Origin: [Clostridium] ultunense DSM 10521
Lineage (GTDB): Bacteria > Bacillota > Clostridia > Tissierellales > Tepidimicrobiaceae
Assembly: GCF_000511955.1 (NCBI RefSeq)
Contig: NZ_AZSU01000006.1
Span: forward strand, 200,720-264,719
Direction of reading: 5' to 3'
Length of the DNA: 64,000 nt
Shown here: one piece after another, positions 43,424-52,115 of the stretch
Numbering within the stretch: position 1 is the first letter of the stretch
Layout of the letters: every line of letters starts with the position of its first letter
Translations under genes and position numbers: made by a program
The notes under the pieces: model-generated
What the model was told of the DNA's origin: nothing
What the model saw: only the letters and a program-made list of their open reading frames with translations
Database searches by the model: none

Positions 43424-45921
43424 ATATTTTTAAAGAATATATTAAAGGAGATATTAAAAACAATAGGAAAAGCTATAATTCAACAAGAATTACTATATTC
43501 TTAGCTGTATTGATTCTTTCTACTTTTATATTTGGAGTATCCTCCTATTTTAAATCCTTTATGGATATGCCAGTTGATAATATGGGAGGATCACATTTTA
43601 GAATTATAAGTGCAATCTCAAGTCAAGATGCAAATAATTTAGTTTCAAATAGGCATATAAAGAAAGTTGGCTTTTTTAATACAAAAGAGCTGGAAGAAGG
43701 TTTTGGCTCTAAAGAGCAGACTAAGCTTTTTAAAATGGATGATAATGCAATGTCTACAAGAGAATTCTCCTTAAAAGAAGGAAAACTTCCTAAAGATGGA
43801 CAGGTAATGATAAGTGATGATATGGCTAAAGAAATAGGTAAACATTTAGGAGATAACATAGAAATTGAAGATAAGATATACCATATATCAGGTATATACT
43901 ATGGTACAACTCATGGGTATCAAAACTTCTATAATATACATTTAAATGTAAGCCAAAAAGTTCTCTTAGAAAGTGGGGAAGAATTATCACCTTTTATATG
44001 GTATAAAAATATATATAGAACCTACAGTTTAAGTGAAGAAATTATGAACAACTTGGAGACTAAAGACGTTACTTATGGTTATAACGATTTATATTTAAAT
44101 AGATCCTTTGTATTTGACCCAGAAAAGGATTTATTAAAAGATTATAATAGCCATCTTTTAGTACTTGCTTTATTCATAATATTAATAATTCTCTTTTATT
44201 CAATACTTGTAAACTTATTTCTAGTTCAAGAATCAAAATCTATTATAGAATATTCAAAGCTTAAATCTATTGGGGCTACAAATAAAGATATAAGTAAAAT
44301 AATAAGATTAAAGATCATATATATATCCCAGATTCCAATAGCATTAGGAATATTTTTATCTCTTGGATTAGTAAAAATATTATTTTTAATTATAAATGGA
44401 GTCGAAAAATACTTTTCAGGTAAAAAAGATATATATTCAATATATATATGCATTTGAATTTAAAATTTGATTTTAAACTTATCGTATTTATATATATTTT
44501 AAGCCTTTTAATAATATATATAAGTACCAAAAAACCAATTAAAAGACTTAAGAAAAATTCTATATTAAGTGGATTAAAAGGAAATATCAAAGGTAAGAGC
44601 CATAAAAAATATGATTTAAAATATAAGGGAAATATATAAAAAGATCTTTCAAAACAATTTTATAAAAATAGTAAATATGATTTTAGATTTACAGGTATAA
44701 CTTTAAAAATAGGTTTTTTATTAATGGTATTTATAATGGCGGCCATTACTTACTATTCTATGGATAAGAAATATAATCGTATAAATAAATATGAAACCTT
44801 TGATATTCAAGGTGAATATGCAACTTTAAAGCCATTAGATGAAGATTTTATAAAAGAAATTAAAGAGTTGGAAATAGAGGATTTAGTAAATTTTAGAAAA
44901 GAAATTGTATTTTTTAGATTTTGCTCCTAATATGGTTTCAAATAAATATAAGAACACAGGTAGTTTAAGTAGCTTAGAAGAAAAAATAGGGTCTTTTGAT
45001 AACATGAGGGTAGAAATATTTGGTATAGAAGATGAAAAGTTTAAAGAATTGGCTTTAGAAAGAGGGTTGAACCCAGATGATTGTGTTGGAAATAAAGTGA
45101 TTCTTTTAAATACTATGGGGGATGATTTTGATATTCCAGTATCAGATATGAAAGATATAAAATTTTTAAAAGATGATGTAAATGAATTATCTCTTTCAGA
45201 ATATGAAAACTTTATAGAAATTGAAGGTACAAGAACTAGGGGACATGAATTTACTTTAAACGTAGAGGATAAAATAGATACCCCCCTATTTGATTATACT
45301 GTTATGAAACATTGTTTAAATGTATACATGCCCAAATCTCAGTATATAGAACTTTTCCATAACTTTTTAAGAATAGCAGATTTAGACCAATATGAATATA
45401 TTTCAGTTAAAACTGATAATATTGAGGAAATTCAGGAGAGTATTAATAATACGTCAATGGAGTATTTTAAGGTAGATGACTATTTTTTAGAATCTAAAAT
45501 AGATGAGAAAAACTTAGTCAAGAAAAGAAATATAATAGGAAGTGTATTGGCAATTTTCTTAAGTATGTTTTTTGTAGTAATTGGATTTTCAAATTCCTAT
45601 TTCTCATTCTATAACCTATTTCTAAAGAGAAAAGATGAATTTTTATTATATAAATCCATAGGAATGGACAAAAAATTATTAGAAAGTATACTAGAACAAG
45701 AGAAAAGGAAAATTTTATTTAGCTTTATTTTCTCAATGCCTTTTATAGTATTAGCTGTTACCTATATAATGTCTAAAATATTTACGATATTTAGACCAAT
45801 AGATTTTTTATTAAACTTAAACTATCTATTTATTTTAGTTATTGTAGGATATATTTTTATAATATATATTTCTATATCAAAGATGTACAATAAGTATAAA
45901 AAAGAAATTATAGAAGGGTAG
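43420..45921 (+). pseudogene. Broken FtsX-like ABC transporter permease
   Basis: The pieces together make one roughly 800-residue MacB/FtsX-type permease: an N-terminal membrane helix, an extracellular domain (to about 44140), two membrane helices, then a second half with IIGSVLAIFLSMFFVVIGF and three further helices. The frame breaks in an AT repeat near 44430, at an in-frame TAA (44637-44639), and in a T-run near 44909-44914. The first part alone (43420-44457) is open for 345 codons. It overlaps the broken ATPase by four bases, as in intact peptide-exporter operons. Confidence 0.8.
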
Positions 45922-45958
45922 TTTATGTAATGCTGATCAATATAAGGGGGGACAGCTG

Positions 45959-46406
45959 TTGTTTAAAAAAACTAAACGAGTATTTTTAGCCATATTATTA
46001 GCTTTAGTTATATTGATTATTATGAAGAAGATTCCTTTTATAGGCTTTAACTTTAAATCTTTAGAAAAGGTCATAGTAATAGATGCTGGGCATGGAGGGA
46101 ATGATTCAGGTACTTTATTACCCAAATAGAGAAAGTACTATTGGTGATTTAAATAATAATGAATTGGCACAAATTATGATGAATTCCCTGATTAATGGAA
46201 CTGGTGCTAATGATAAAGGAATAATAGAAAGAGAAGATTTAATTGTACTGAATCAGACAAAGATGCCAGCTATAATAATTGAATGTGGGTTTTTATCTAA
46301 TGAAAATGAAGAAAAACTTATACTGACAGATGATTATCAGAATAAGATGGTAGATTCAATAATAGATGGATTAGAAGAATATTTTAGCTTGAATTTAAAG
46401 GACTAG
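45959..46406 (+). pseudogene. Gutted N-acetylmuramoyl-L-alanine amidase, CwlD-like
   Basis: The N-terminus (membrane helix, then VIVIDAGHGGNDSG with the first zinc-ligand motif) ends at TAG near 46128. A second frame from about 46110 gives the C-terminal amidase_3 region (NNNELAQIMMNSL and MPAIIIECGFLSNENEEKLI, with the catalytic glutamate). The roughly 100 residues between, including the other zinc ligands, are missing. CwlD makes muramic-lactam in spore cortex; an intact copy would be expected elsewhere if the organism sporulates. Evidence of deletion, not just a frameshift. Confidence 0.78.
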
Positions 46407-46420
46407 CCTAGGCTAGTCCT
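46399..46420. terminator. Perfect hairpin after the amidase remnant
   Basis: AGGACTAGCC and GGCTAGTCCT form a perfect 10-bp stem with only two unpaired loop bases as written; the loop must open slightly. ACTGTTTTCC follows. Confidence 0.55.
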
Positions 46421-46434
46421 ACTGTTTTCCATAA

Positions 46435-46589
46435 CTAGTTTTTCTCTACATTGAAATAGCCTAAAAAACCAAAGAATCCACACAAACCCAGCCATTTAGG
46501 GTTTTTTGAATATAATACCAGTAGTATACTTAAGAATCCTAATAAACCTAAATAAGCTAGTTTATTTACCTTCTTAATCTTTTTCCCAT
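46435..46589 (-). pseudogene. Small hydrophobic protein with a frameshift near its start
   Basis: On the minus strand AAAGGAGA precedes an ATG at 46589, but the frame closes after seven codons. Adding one A to the A-run after MG restores a protein of about 51 residues beginning MGKKIKKVNKLAYLGLL and ending GFFGFLGYFNVEKN, with one or two membrane segments. It resembles small DUF3796-like membrane proteins. The ribosome binding site and coding pattern suggest it was once a gene. Confidence 0.45.
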
Positions 46590-46642
46590 AAAGGACTCTC
46601 CTTTTACGTGGATATATATTATATTAATAGAGTTGTTAATAT

Positions 46643-46795
46643 ATGACATGGAGTATATTTATTACATGTGATGATGAGTTTATAAAAACAATAGAAAAAA
46701 ATAATGATAAATTAGAAGATATCATTGGGGATATTAGATTATATAATCCTATAGATTTTCTTAGGAAGGAGATGTATATTAATGTTATCGAATGA
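46643..46795 (+). CDS. Small hypothetical ORF, first of an overlapping pair (50 aa)
   Basis: ATG 46643 to TGA 46793-46795. The product is acidic (KNNDKLEDIIGDIRL). No good ribosome binding site is seen. It overlaps the next small ORF by 14 bp, the layout of many toxin-antitoxin pairs, but it may be a C-terminal fragment of a longer lost gene. Confidence 0.3.
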   Translation: MTWSIFITCDDEFIKTIEKNNDKLEDIIGDIRLYNPIDFLRKEMYINVIE

Positions 46796-46928
46796 AAGAG
46801 TTAAATATATAGATAAAGAAATAATGGAAAAAGGTTCTAGGGCATTGATAAAAGAGCTCGGATACTCTGGATTTCTAAGATTTATCCATCATTCTGAAGG
46901 TATAAGTAAGGAAGATTATTATAAATGA
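46782..46928 (+). CDS. Small hypothetical ORF, second of the pair (48 aa)
   Basis: ATG 46782 follows AGGAAGGAG by about 10 bp; stop TGA at 46926-46928. The product contains KELGYSGFLRFIHHSEG and ends DYYK. The pattern 'E-L-G-x-x-G-F-x-R-F-I...G...D-Y' is one I associate with short Firmicutes proteins encoded next to toxin-like genes, but I cannot name the family with confidence. Lies within a region full of pseudogenes. Confidence 0.4.
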   Translation: MLSNERVKYIDKEIMEKGSRALIKELGYSGFLRFIHHSEGISKEDYYK

Positions 46929-47055
46929 AATAGATAATTAGCAAAAACTTTTCGTTACATATTCGTAAGCTATTGGGAATCGGGAGTAACTTATATTTTA
47001 GGAGATATCAGTAGAAAGACCCAATACAAAATATATGAAAGTAGGAAGAAAAAAT

Positions 47056-47604
47056 ATGAAAAAAAGAATACCTTCACTCTTATTAATAATATTATTGTGA
47101 AGTGGTTGCAATGGACATAGTACCATACGCAATACAGGATACTAACGGCAACGGGGAACCTAGCCATATATTTGGGTCCATCCACTTACTAGAATTATCT
47201 AATGGGGTATATGAATATTCTCCAGAGAGTGTGCTATTGAAAATTTATGATTTTGGTTTTGAAGAGAAGGGATTCACAGCATATATGATGGCTTATGATG
47301 ATCTAGGCAATTTCTATTTTATTGATGGTCATAATTGTTTAATTATCAAGGCAGACAAAAATGCTATATTAGGAACATCCTCCCTTAGGGAAAGATTTAT
47401 TGTCACTGAACCAGGATTGATAAAGAGTATTGCAGCCCTGAGGGAAAACATACTTACTATTACAGCAATTATCACCAGACGATTTTCTTATCTACACCTA
47501 TGAATTAGGCATTTTAGGGGACAATACTATCTGCTGAGGAGTATTACCAGAATCTATTAAAGGCCAATGTGGTATTTTTAGAAAGATTTCCAGATTTCAA
47601 GTGA
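47056..47604 (+). pseudogene. Dead lipoprotein gene
   Basis: GTAGGAAG precedes ATG 47056, and the signal peptide KKRIPSLLLIILL is followed by TGA (47098-47100) just before SGCNGHS, so the stop falls inside the lipobox. The body resumes in another frame from about 47102 (YAIQDTNGNGEPSHIFGSIH), which resembles clostridial lipoproteins with an opening DxNxDGxPELH-type motif. It shifts again near 47500 (DDFLIYTYELGILGDNT) and near 47530 (SAEEYYQNLLKANVVFLERF). One nonsense change and at least two frameshifts show it is not functional. Confidence 0.7.
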
Positions 47605-47644
47605 AATTTTTATTGAAATTTAGTTAATTAAGGTTATTTAAAGT
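47537..47644 (+). repeat. Decayed copy B of the sequence at 41556
   Basis: Matches 41556-41658 without gaps. It includes the tail of the dead lipoprotein gene and about 40 bp beyond its stop, so the duplication covered more than the coding part. Confidence 0.55.
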
Positions 47645-47984
47645 AATATTATGATAATATGCACTTAAAAGACCGCTTACAAAAACGAAAGTGGACATTG
47701 AGGTGTAAAGATGAATAAAATTGATAAGATAAAGAATCATTTTATTGAATATGGTAAACAACAACCTTAGAGAGAACTAATCAATAAACTAGTTCTCTCT
47801 AAAATTATATCTATAATCATAGAAAATAGCAATAAAGCCTATAAAAAACCTAGTTTTTAATCCGACCCCGCCTGTGGAGAAGAAGGAATTCTTATAGGGT
47901 ATTAGAGGGGGAATAACTTTCACAGCCTGCACCTTTTTAGCATATTATATATTGCATAAGAAAATATGAAGAAAGGTGATTAAT
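47605..47984. other. Gap with gene scraps and the first LysM promoter
   Basis: A GAGGTG ribosome binding site precedes a 19-codon ORF (47711-47770, MNKIDKIKNHFIEYGKQQP), probably the front end of a lost gene. A perfect hairpin follows (AGAGAGAACTA at 47769-47779 with TAGTTCTCTCT at 47790-47800). The rest up to the SigK-like promoter has no visible gene. Confidence 0.45.
47922..47949 (+). promoter_or_regulatory. SigK-like promoter of the first LysM gene
   Basis: AC (47922-47923), a 17-bp spacer and CATATTATA (47941-47949) match the mother-cell SigK pattern AC-N16/17-CATANNNTA. The surrounding GCATATTATATATTGCA is identical upstream of the second LysM gene. Confidence 0.5.
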
Positions 47985-48527
47985 ATGGATAATCGTCATG
48001 AAACAATGCAAGCCTGCCCTTCTGGGAGCTTTGCTTATACTATAAGATCAGGGGATACCTTCTTTTTATTAGCTCGTAGGTTCAATACTACAGTTGAGGC
48101 TATAATGAGAATAAATCCAGGGGTTGACCCAAATAGACTTCAAATAGGGCAAAGAATATGTATACCAGGAGTTATGGCTCCTCCAGCACCACCATGCCCA
48201 AATGGGTTCCTATATACTATAAGGCCAGGGGATACATTCTTTAGACTCAGTCAACAATTTGGGGTTAGTGTAGATGCAATAATTAGAGCAAATCCAGGGG
48301 TAGATCCAAACAGACTTCAAATAGGGCAAATGATATGTATACCAAGTGCAGTAACTCCAACTCCACCATGTCCCAATGGCTTCCTTTATGTAGTAAGGGC
48401 GGGAGACACGTTCTTTAGACTTAGTCAACAATTTGGGGTTAGTGTAGACGCTATAATAAGGGCAAACCCAGGAGTAGATCCAAATAGACTTCAAATAGGC
48501 CAAGTAATATGTATACCAACTTTCTAA
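47985..48527 (+). CDS. Triple LysM-domain protein
   Basis: ATG 47985 follows GAAAGGTG. The 180-residue protein is three LysM repeats (residues about 12-58, 70-116 and 126-172). Each begins with C-P-x-G-x-x-Y-x-I-R-x-G-D-T-F and ends with LQIGQxICIP, joined by proline-rich linkers. There is no signal peptide. LysM domains bind peptidoglycan or chitin; such signal-less clostridial LysM proteins are often spore-associated, which fits the SigK-like promoter. Each repeat has paired cysteines that could form disulfides. Confidence 0.88.
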   Translation: MDNRHETMQACPSGSFAYTIRSGDTFFLLARRFNTTVEAIMRINPGVDPNRLQIGQRICIPGVMAPPAPPCPNGFLYTIRPGDTFFRLSQQFGVSVDAIIRANPGVDPNRLQIGQMICIPSAVTPTPPCPNGFLYVVRAGDTFFRLSQQFGVSVDAIIRANPGVDPNRLQIGQVICIPTF

Positions 48528-48528
48528 G

Positions 48529-48558
48529 AAAAGGGAGCTTAGCTCCTTTTTCTTTTAT
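48529..48558 (+). terminator. Terminator of the first LysM gene
   Basis: AAAAGGGAGCT and AGCTCCTTTTT form a stem around TT, followed by CTTTTATTT. Confidence 0.75.
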
Positions 48559-48569
48559 TTAAATCATTA

Positions 48570-48597
48570 ACATCTACCATCTTATCTGCATATTATA
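48570..48597 (+). promoter_or_regulatory. SigK-like promoter of the second LysM gene
   Basis: AC (48570-48571), a 17-bp spacer and CATATTATA (48589-48597), the same arrangement and the same GCATATTATATATTGCA as upstream of the first LysM gene. Confidence 0.5.
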
Positions 48598-48633
48598 TAT
48601 TGCAAATAACTATATGAAAGAAAGGTGGTTAGT

Positions 48634-49362
48634 ATGAAAGAAAATCATGAAATAGAACAACGATGTCCTGCTGGAAGTTTTGCCTACACTATAAGGTCAG
48701 GAGATACATTGTTTGCATTAGCACGTAGATTTAATACCACAGTAGAAGCCATTATAGCTATAAACCCGGGGATTGAACCAGAAAATCTTCAAATAGGGCA
48801 AATAATATGTATACCAGGAATGATGCCAACACCTCCGTGTCCAAATGGATTCCTATACACTATAAGACCAGGAGATACCCTATTTGCACTTAGCCAACGG
48901 TTTGGCGTATCAGTTCAAGCGATAATAAATGCCAATCCAGGAATCGATCCAAACAATCTACAAATAGGTCAAGTAATATGTATACCACAAATGGCACCAC
49001 CAGTACCTCCGTGTCCAAATGGATTCCTATATACCATAAGACCAGGAGATACCCTATTTGCACTTAGCCAACGGTTTGGCGTATCAGTTCAAGCGATAAT
49101 AAATGCCAACCCAGGAATCGATCCAAACAATCTACAAATAGGTCAAGTAATATGTATACCGCAAATGGCACCACCATTGCCACCATGTCCAAATGGATTC
49201 TATTATACTATAAGGCCAGGAGATACCCTATTTGCTATTAGCCAACGGTTTAATGTATCAGTCCAAGCAATAATAAATGCCAACCCAGGAATCGACCCAA
49301 ATAATCTGCGAATAGGTCAGGTAATATGCATACCTAGAAGATGTGTTGTATTTTGTTTCTAA
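48634..49362 (+). CDS. Quadruple LysM-domain protein
   Basis: ATG 48634 follows GAAAGGTGG. The 242-residue protein has four LysM repeats with the same C-P-N-G-F-x-Y-T-I-R-P-G-D-T pattern as the upstream gene and proline-rich linkers (MAPPVPP). The second and third repeats are nearly identical at the DNA level (about 48836-49000 and 49011-49170), a recent internal duplication. It ends in CVVFCF with two extra cysteines. No signal peptide. Paralogue of the preceding gene, each with its own promoter and terminator. Confidence 0.88.
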   Translation: MKENHEIEQRCPAGSFAYTIRSGDTLFALARRFNTTVEAIIAINPGIEPENLQIGQIICIPGMMPTPPCPNGFLYTIRPGDTLFALSQRFGVSVQAIINANPGIDPNNLQIGQVICIPQMAPPVPPCPNGFLYTIRPGDTLFALSQRFGVSVQAIINANPGIDPNNLQIGQVICIPQMAPPLPPCPNGFYYTIRPGDTLFAISQRFNVSVQAIINANPGIDPNNLRIGQVICIPRRCVVFCF

Positions 49363-49370
49363 AAGGATTT

Positions 49371-49398
49371 AAAAAAGCCCAAGAATTTGGGCTTTTTA
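49371..49398. terminator. Bidirectional terminator
   Basis: AAAAAGCCCAA and TTGGGCTTTTT form a stem between the second LysM gene and the convergent oxidoreductase gene. Confidence 0.8.
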
Positions 49399-50880
49399 AT
49401 TCTTTATTGAAATTCTTTCTTCACTTTCATAGAATATATTTTCTTTTTTAACCCCTTTATCTAATAAAATATTGTAGCTATCTATAACCATATTTTTAGA
49501 ACCACAAATATAAACCTTATATCCTTCTAAATCCATATCTTTTAGCATATGGGTGACATAACCTTTCCTAATACAACTGTTTTTATCTTGAGACACAACG
49601 GGAATATATTGGAATCTATCTTCTTCTTTATCTAAGGATTCGAAATAATCCCTATATAGAAATTCATTCTCGTATCTTTGACCATCTAAAAGCTTTACAT
49701 CTTTTACTGAAGGATTATTTGTTAAGACTTCTTTAGTTAAACCGATAAATGGGGTAACCCCTATTCCATTTCCAATAAATAATATTTTCTCAGCAGAATC
49801 ATCTATTACTAACTCATCACCCATAGGGCCTTCTAATTCAATTATATCCCCTACCTTAAAATCATTAAATATAATATTAGTTCCATATCCTTTTTCTACC
49901 TTTTTTATAATAACACTTAACGTAGTACTATTTTTGTTAAAAGAGGAGATAGAATACGCCCTAAAGGCTTTTGGTTCATCTTGTATTTTTATTAAAATAA
50001 ATTGGCCCGCCTTACAATCTATCTTTCCAGGAGATATAAAGGAAAAGGTGAATTCTTTCACATCTTTAGTTAAATTTTTAATATCTATAATCTTTGCTTT
50101 TATCTCTTGCCGATTTTCATATCCTTTAATTGAGATGTCCTTCATTAAATTAGCAGCTTCTTTTTCTGTTCTTAAAGATAAGATATTTGCTGGACAGTTT
50201 TCAACACAGGTGGCACATTTAATACAGTTAATATCCTCCAACTGATTATTTGACGAAAACCCTAAATAAGGAGTCAATTGGAAAGGACAAACTCTAGAAC
50301 ATTTTCCACAGGCATGGCATTTGTCTAAAGATTCTATGGTAACTTTTTTTTCAGTTGTTTTAGTTATACCAATGCTCCTACCTAGTTTATGAGATAATTT
50401 TTGGATAGTACCCATAGGACAAAATTGACACCAAGTCCTTGGGTTTAAAAATATAGCAAATAATCCACCTGTTATTAAAACCATCAAATAAGTAGTAACG
50501 AAAACAAAGCCTAATTTATCTAAAAAATCATAGGTGCCCCAAAAATTTGATGCTTTAATTACCTTTTTTGAGAAATTATACATAAAGAATATAAAAAATC
50601 CTATAACTAAAAATTTTGATTTTAAAATTGTGGGGATTTTTTTGTTTAAACTTATAGGCATGGCTATCCTATCGAACAGAGAACCATGGGGGCAAAAATT
50701 TCCGCACCAATATCTGCCTGAAAAAAATGAAGTAATGGTTAAACCAGCCATGATAAAAATAACTAATAATCCTAATTTCGGTTGCCATAGACCACCAATA
50801 GCCACTAATAGGGTAAATAGCCAAGCGTATTTTCTAATATTGGTAAAAGTTCGATTGGTTTTAATATAATAATTATCCAT
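49396..50880 (-). CDS. Membrane 4Fe-4S protein fused to ferredoxin-NAD(P) reductase-type flavoprotein
   Basis: The 494-residue protein has about five membrane helices with the NapH-like motifs CGNFCPHGSLFDR and CQFCPMGTIQKL. Two [4Fe-4S] ferredoxin motifs follow (CHACGKCSRVCPF and CIKCATCVENCPA), then an FAD/NAD domain (RAYSISS, GNGIGVTPF, ICGSKNM). Electrons could pass from NAD(P)H through flavin and clusters to a membrane site, or back. The acceptor is unknown. TAGGAGG precedes the start. A CsoR/CstR-type palindrome covers the promoter, pointing to control by copper, another metal or persulfide. Confidence 0.85.
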   Translation of the reverse strand: MDNYYIKTNRTFTNIRKYAWLFTLLVAIGGLWQPKLGLLVIFIMAGLTITSFFSGRYWCGNFCPHGSLFDRIAMPISLNKKIPTILKSKFLVIGFFIFFMYNFSKKVIKASNFWGTYDFLDKLGFVFVTTYLMVLITGGLFAIFLNPRTWCQFCPMGTIQKLSHKLGRSIGITKTTEKKVTIESLDKCHACGKCSRVCPFQLTPYLGFSSNNQLEDINCIKCATCVENCPANILSLRTEKEAANLMKDISIKGYENRQEIKAKIIDIKNLTKDVKEFTFSFISPGKIDCKAGQFILIKIQDEPKAFRAYSISSFNKNSTTLSVIIKKVEKGYGTNIIFNDFKVGDIIELEGPMGDELVIDDSAEKILFIGNGIGVTPFIGLTKEVLTNNPSVKDVKLLDGQRYENEFLYRDYFESLDKEEDRFQYIPVVSQDKNSCIRKGYVTHMLKDMDLEGYKVYICGSKNMVIDSYNILLDKGVKKENIFYESEERISIKN

Positions 50881-50903
50881 TTGAAACCTCCTATGTAATG
50901 TAA

Positions 50904-50956
50904 TATACCACCAGGGGGTATATGGGTATTATAACTGTTAAAATAAGATTTGTAAA
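50904..50956 (-). promoter_or_regulatory. Promoter with CsoR/CstR-like operator
   Basis: On the minus strand TTTACA (50956-50951), a 17-bp spacer and TATAAT (50933-50928) form a good promoter with a start near 50921. The pseudo-palindrome TATACCACCAGGGGGTATA (50904-50922) lies at the start point. Its ATACC...GGTAT arms with a C/G-rich middle resemble CsoR/CstR/RcnR-family operators. No such regulator gene is in this window. Confidence 0.6.
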
Positions 50957-50961
50957 GTGAA

Positions 50962-50990
50962 ATAAAAACAAAAAACTCCCGGCTGGGAGT
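50962..50990 (-). terminator. Terminator of the CPBP protease gene
   Basis: Read on the minus strand, ACTCCC and GGGAGT form a stem followed by TTTTTTGTTTTT. It separates the protease gene from the oxidoreductase promoter. Confidence 0.8.
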
Positions 50991-50995
50991 CTTAT

Positions 50996-51853
50996 TTATA
51001 GTAGAATTACTAAGAGTATACTGAAAAGGATGAACAAAATAATACTTATTATTAAGGGGCAATTAAAAATTTTCTCATCCGATGTATCCTTTTCATTACT
51101 AAGGTCTATATCATTTACTTTGGCTAAAAAACGTATAAGCATATATATGGCAACAATCGAAAAGGTTACTGATACAAAACAGTTGATAAAGTTTGGGCTA
51201 GATGCATAGCCTACATCGGGGTCTGGTGGAAACAAATAATCCATAAATATGGGAAATCCATTGTTTATGAAGTGAATTATCATTCCAGCGTATATGGAAC
51301 CTGTAGCAAACACTAAATAAGATGCTATGAAACCAGCTATAAAGGTGTGGAAGAACTGGAAGGAGTTTAAATGAAGCATTCCAAACAATAATCCATTCAT
51401 TAAAGCAGCAACAAAATTACTCTTATTCCTATATCCATCTAATATAATACCCCTCATAAGCATTTCTTCAAATATAGCTGGAGTTACAGCGGTAAATAAA
51501 AGGTTTCCTATGAAAGTATCATGGGAATTTTCAGCTATAATATCTGCTAATGCATTTCCAAATAGTTTAGTATATAGAGTAACAATAGAAATCATAATGG
51601 GTAATGTACAAAACCAAATAATAAAAATGATTATGGTGCTTTCGAAATTTAATATGTTGGGTTTTAAAATTCTTTCTGCATCTTGTCTATTAATGAACAA
51701 ATATATACTAATGGGTAACAAAAAGGTCACATATTGATAGGCATTAAAAGGTATAGGTAAAAACTGTACTATTATAGACCATATGATTACCAATAGATAG
51801 AAAAGATTCACTTTATATATTGTACGTTCCTGTTTTAATACTTTACCTTCCAT
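50996..51853 (-). CDS. CPBP (CAAX protease-like) intramembrane metalloprotease
   Basis: The second ATG (51853) is preferred because it is 7 bp from AAAGGAG; the first (51859) touches it. The 285-residue protein has about eight membrane segments and the CPBP motifs EEMLMRG (EExxxR), HLNSFQFFHTFIAG and HFINNG, which hold the catalytic glutamates and histidines. Roles in this family include prenyl-protein cleavage, bacteriocin immunity and membrane proteolysis. Nothing nearby fixes which applies. Confidence 0.87.
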   Translation of the reverse strand: MEGKVLKQERTIYKVNLFYLLVIIWSIIVQFLPIPFNAYQYVTFLLPISIYLFINRQDAERILKPNILNFESTIIIFIIWFCTLPIMISIVTLYTKLFGNALADIIAENSHDTFIGNLLFTAVTPAIFEEMLMRGIILDGYRNKSNFVAALMNGLLFGMLHLNSFQFFHTFIAGFIASYLVFATGSIYAGMIIHFINNGFPIFMDYLFPPDPDVGYASSPNFINCFVSVTFSIVAIYMLIRFLAKVNDIDLSNEKDTSDEKIFNCPLIISIILFILFSILLVILL

Positions 51854-52028
51854 AAGCATCTCCTTTAAGTCTTATAATATTATTATACATGAAGTTTACT
51901 TATTCTCCAACTAAAAGAAATATGTAGTATAATATACTTAAAAGAGAGATAATGTTCCTATAGCTAGTATTAACAAAGGCATTAGGTTTTCAGTCAATAT
52001 ACAGGTTTTAACAAGAGATTAACAATAT

Positions 52029-52057
52029 TTGTAATTGATAATTAACTATGCTATAAT
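52029..52057 (+). promoter_or_regulatory. Probable sigma-A promoter of the giant activase-like gene
   Basis: TTGTAA (52029-52034), a 17-bp spacer and TATAAT (52052-52057). The leader would be about 80 nt. The rest of the 51854-52144 gap is AT-rich with no gene. Confidence 0.6.
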
Positions 52058-52115
52058 TCATTTAATCTAATATAGTTATATAAATATAGTTGTTGCTGCT
52101 GTGCATATTATAGAT

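Noticed and set aside
47098-47100. In-frame TGA in a lipoprotein signal as a second selenocysteine codon
   Set aside because: It falls in the lipobox just before the cysteine, where a hydrophobic residue is expected. The frame closes again a few codons later and the rest of the gene is frameshifted, so it is a nonsense mutation in a pseudogene.
48210-48503. Long open frames antisense to the LysM, ddl, murF and P-type ATPase genes
   Set aside because: They are by-products of codon bias in real genes on the other strand, without ribosome binding sites or recognisable domains.
48636-49340. Regular repeats suggesting a CRISPR array
   Set aside because: The period is about 160-175 bp and the repeats encode LysM domains in one open frame; there are no short direct repeats with unique spacers.
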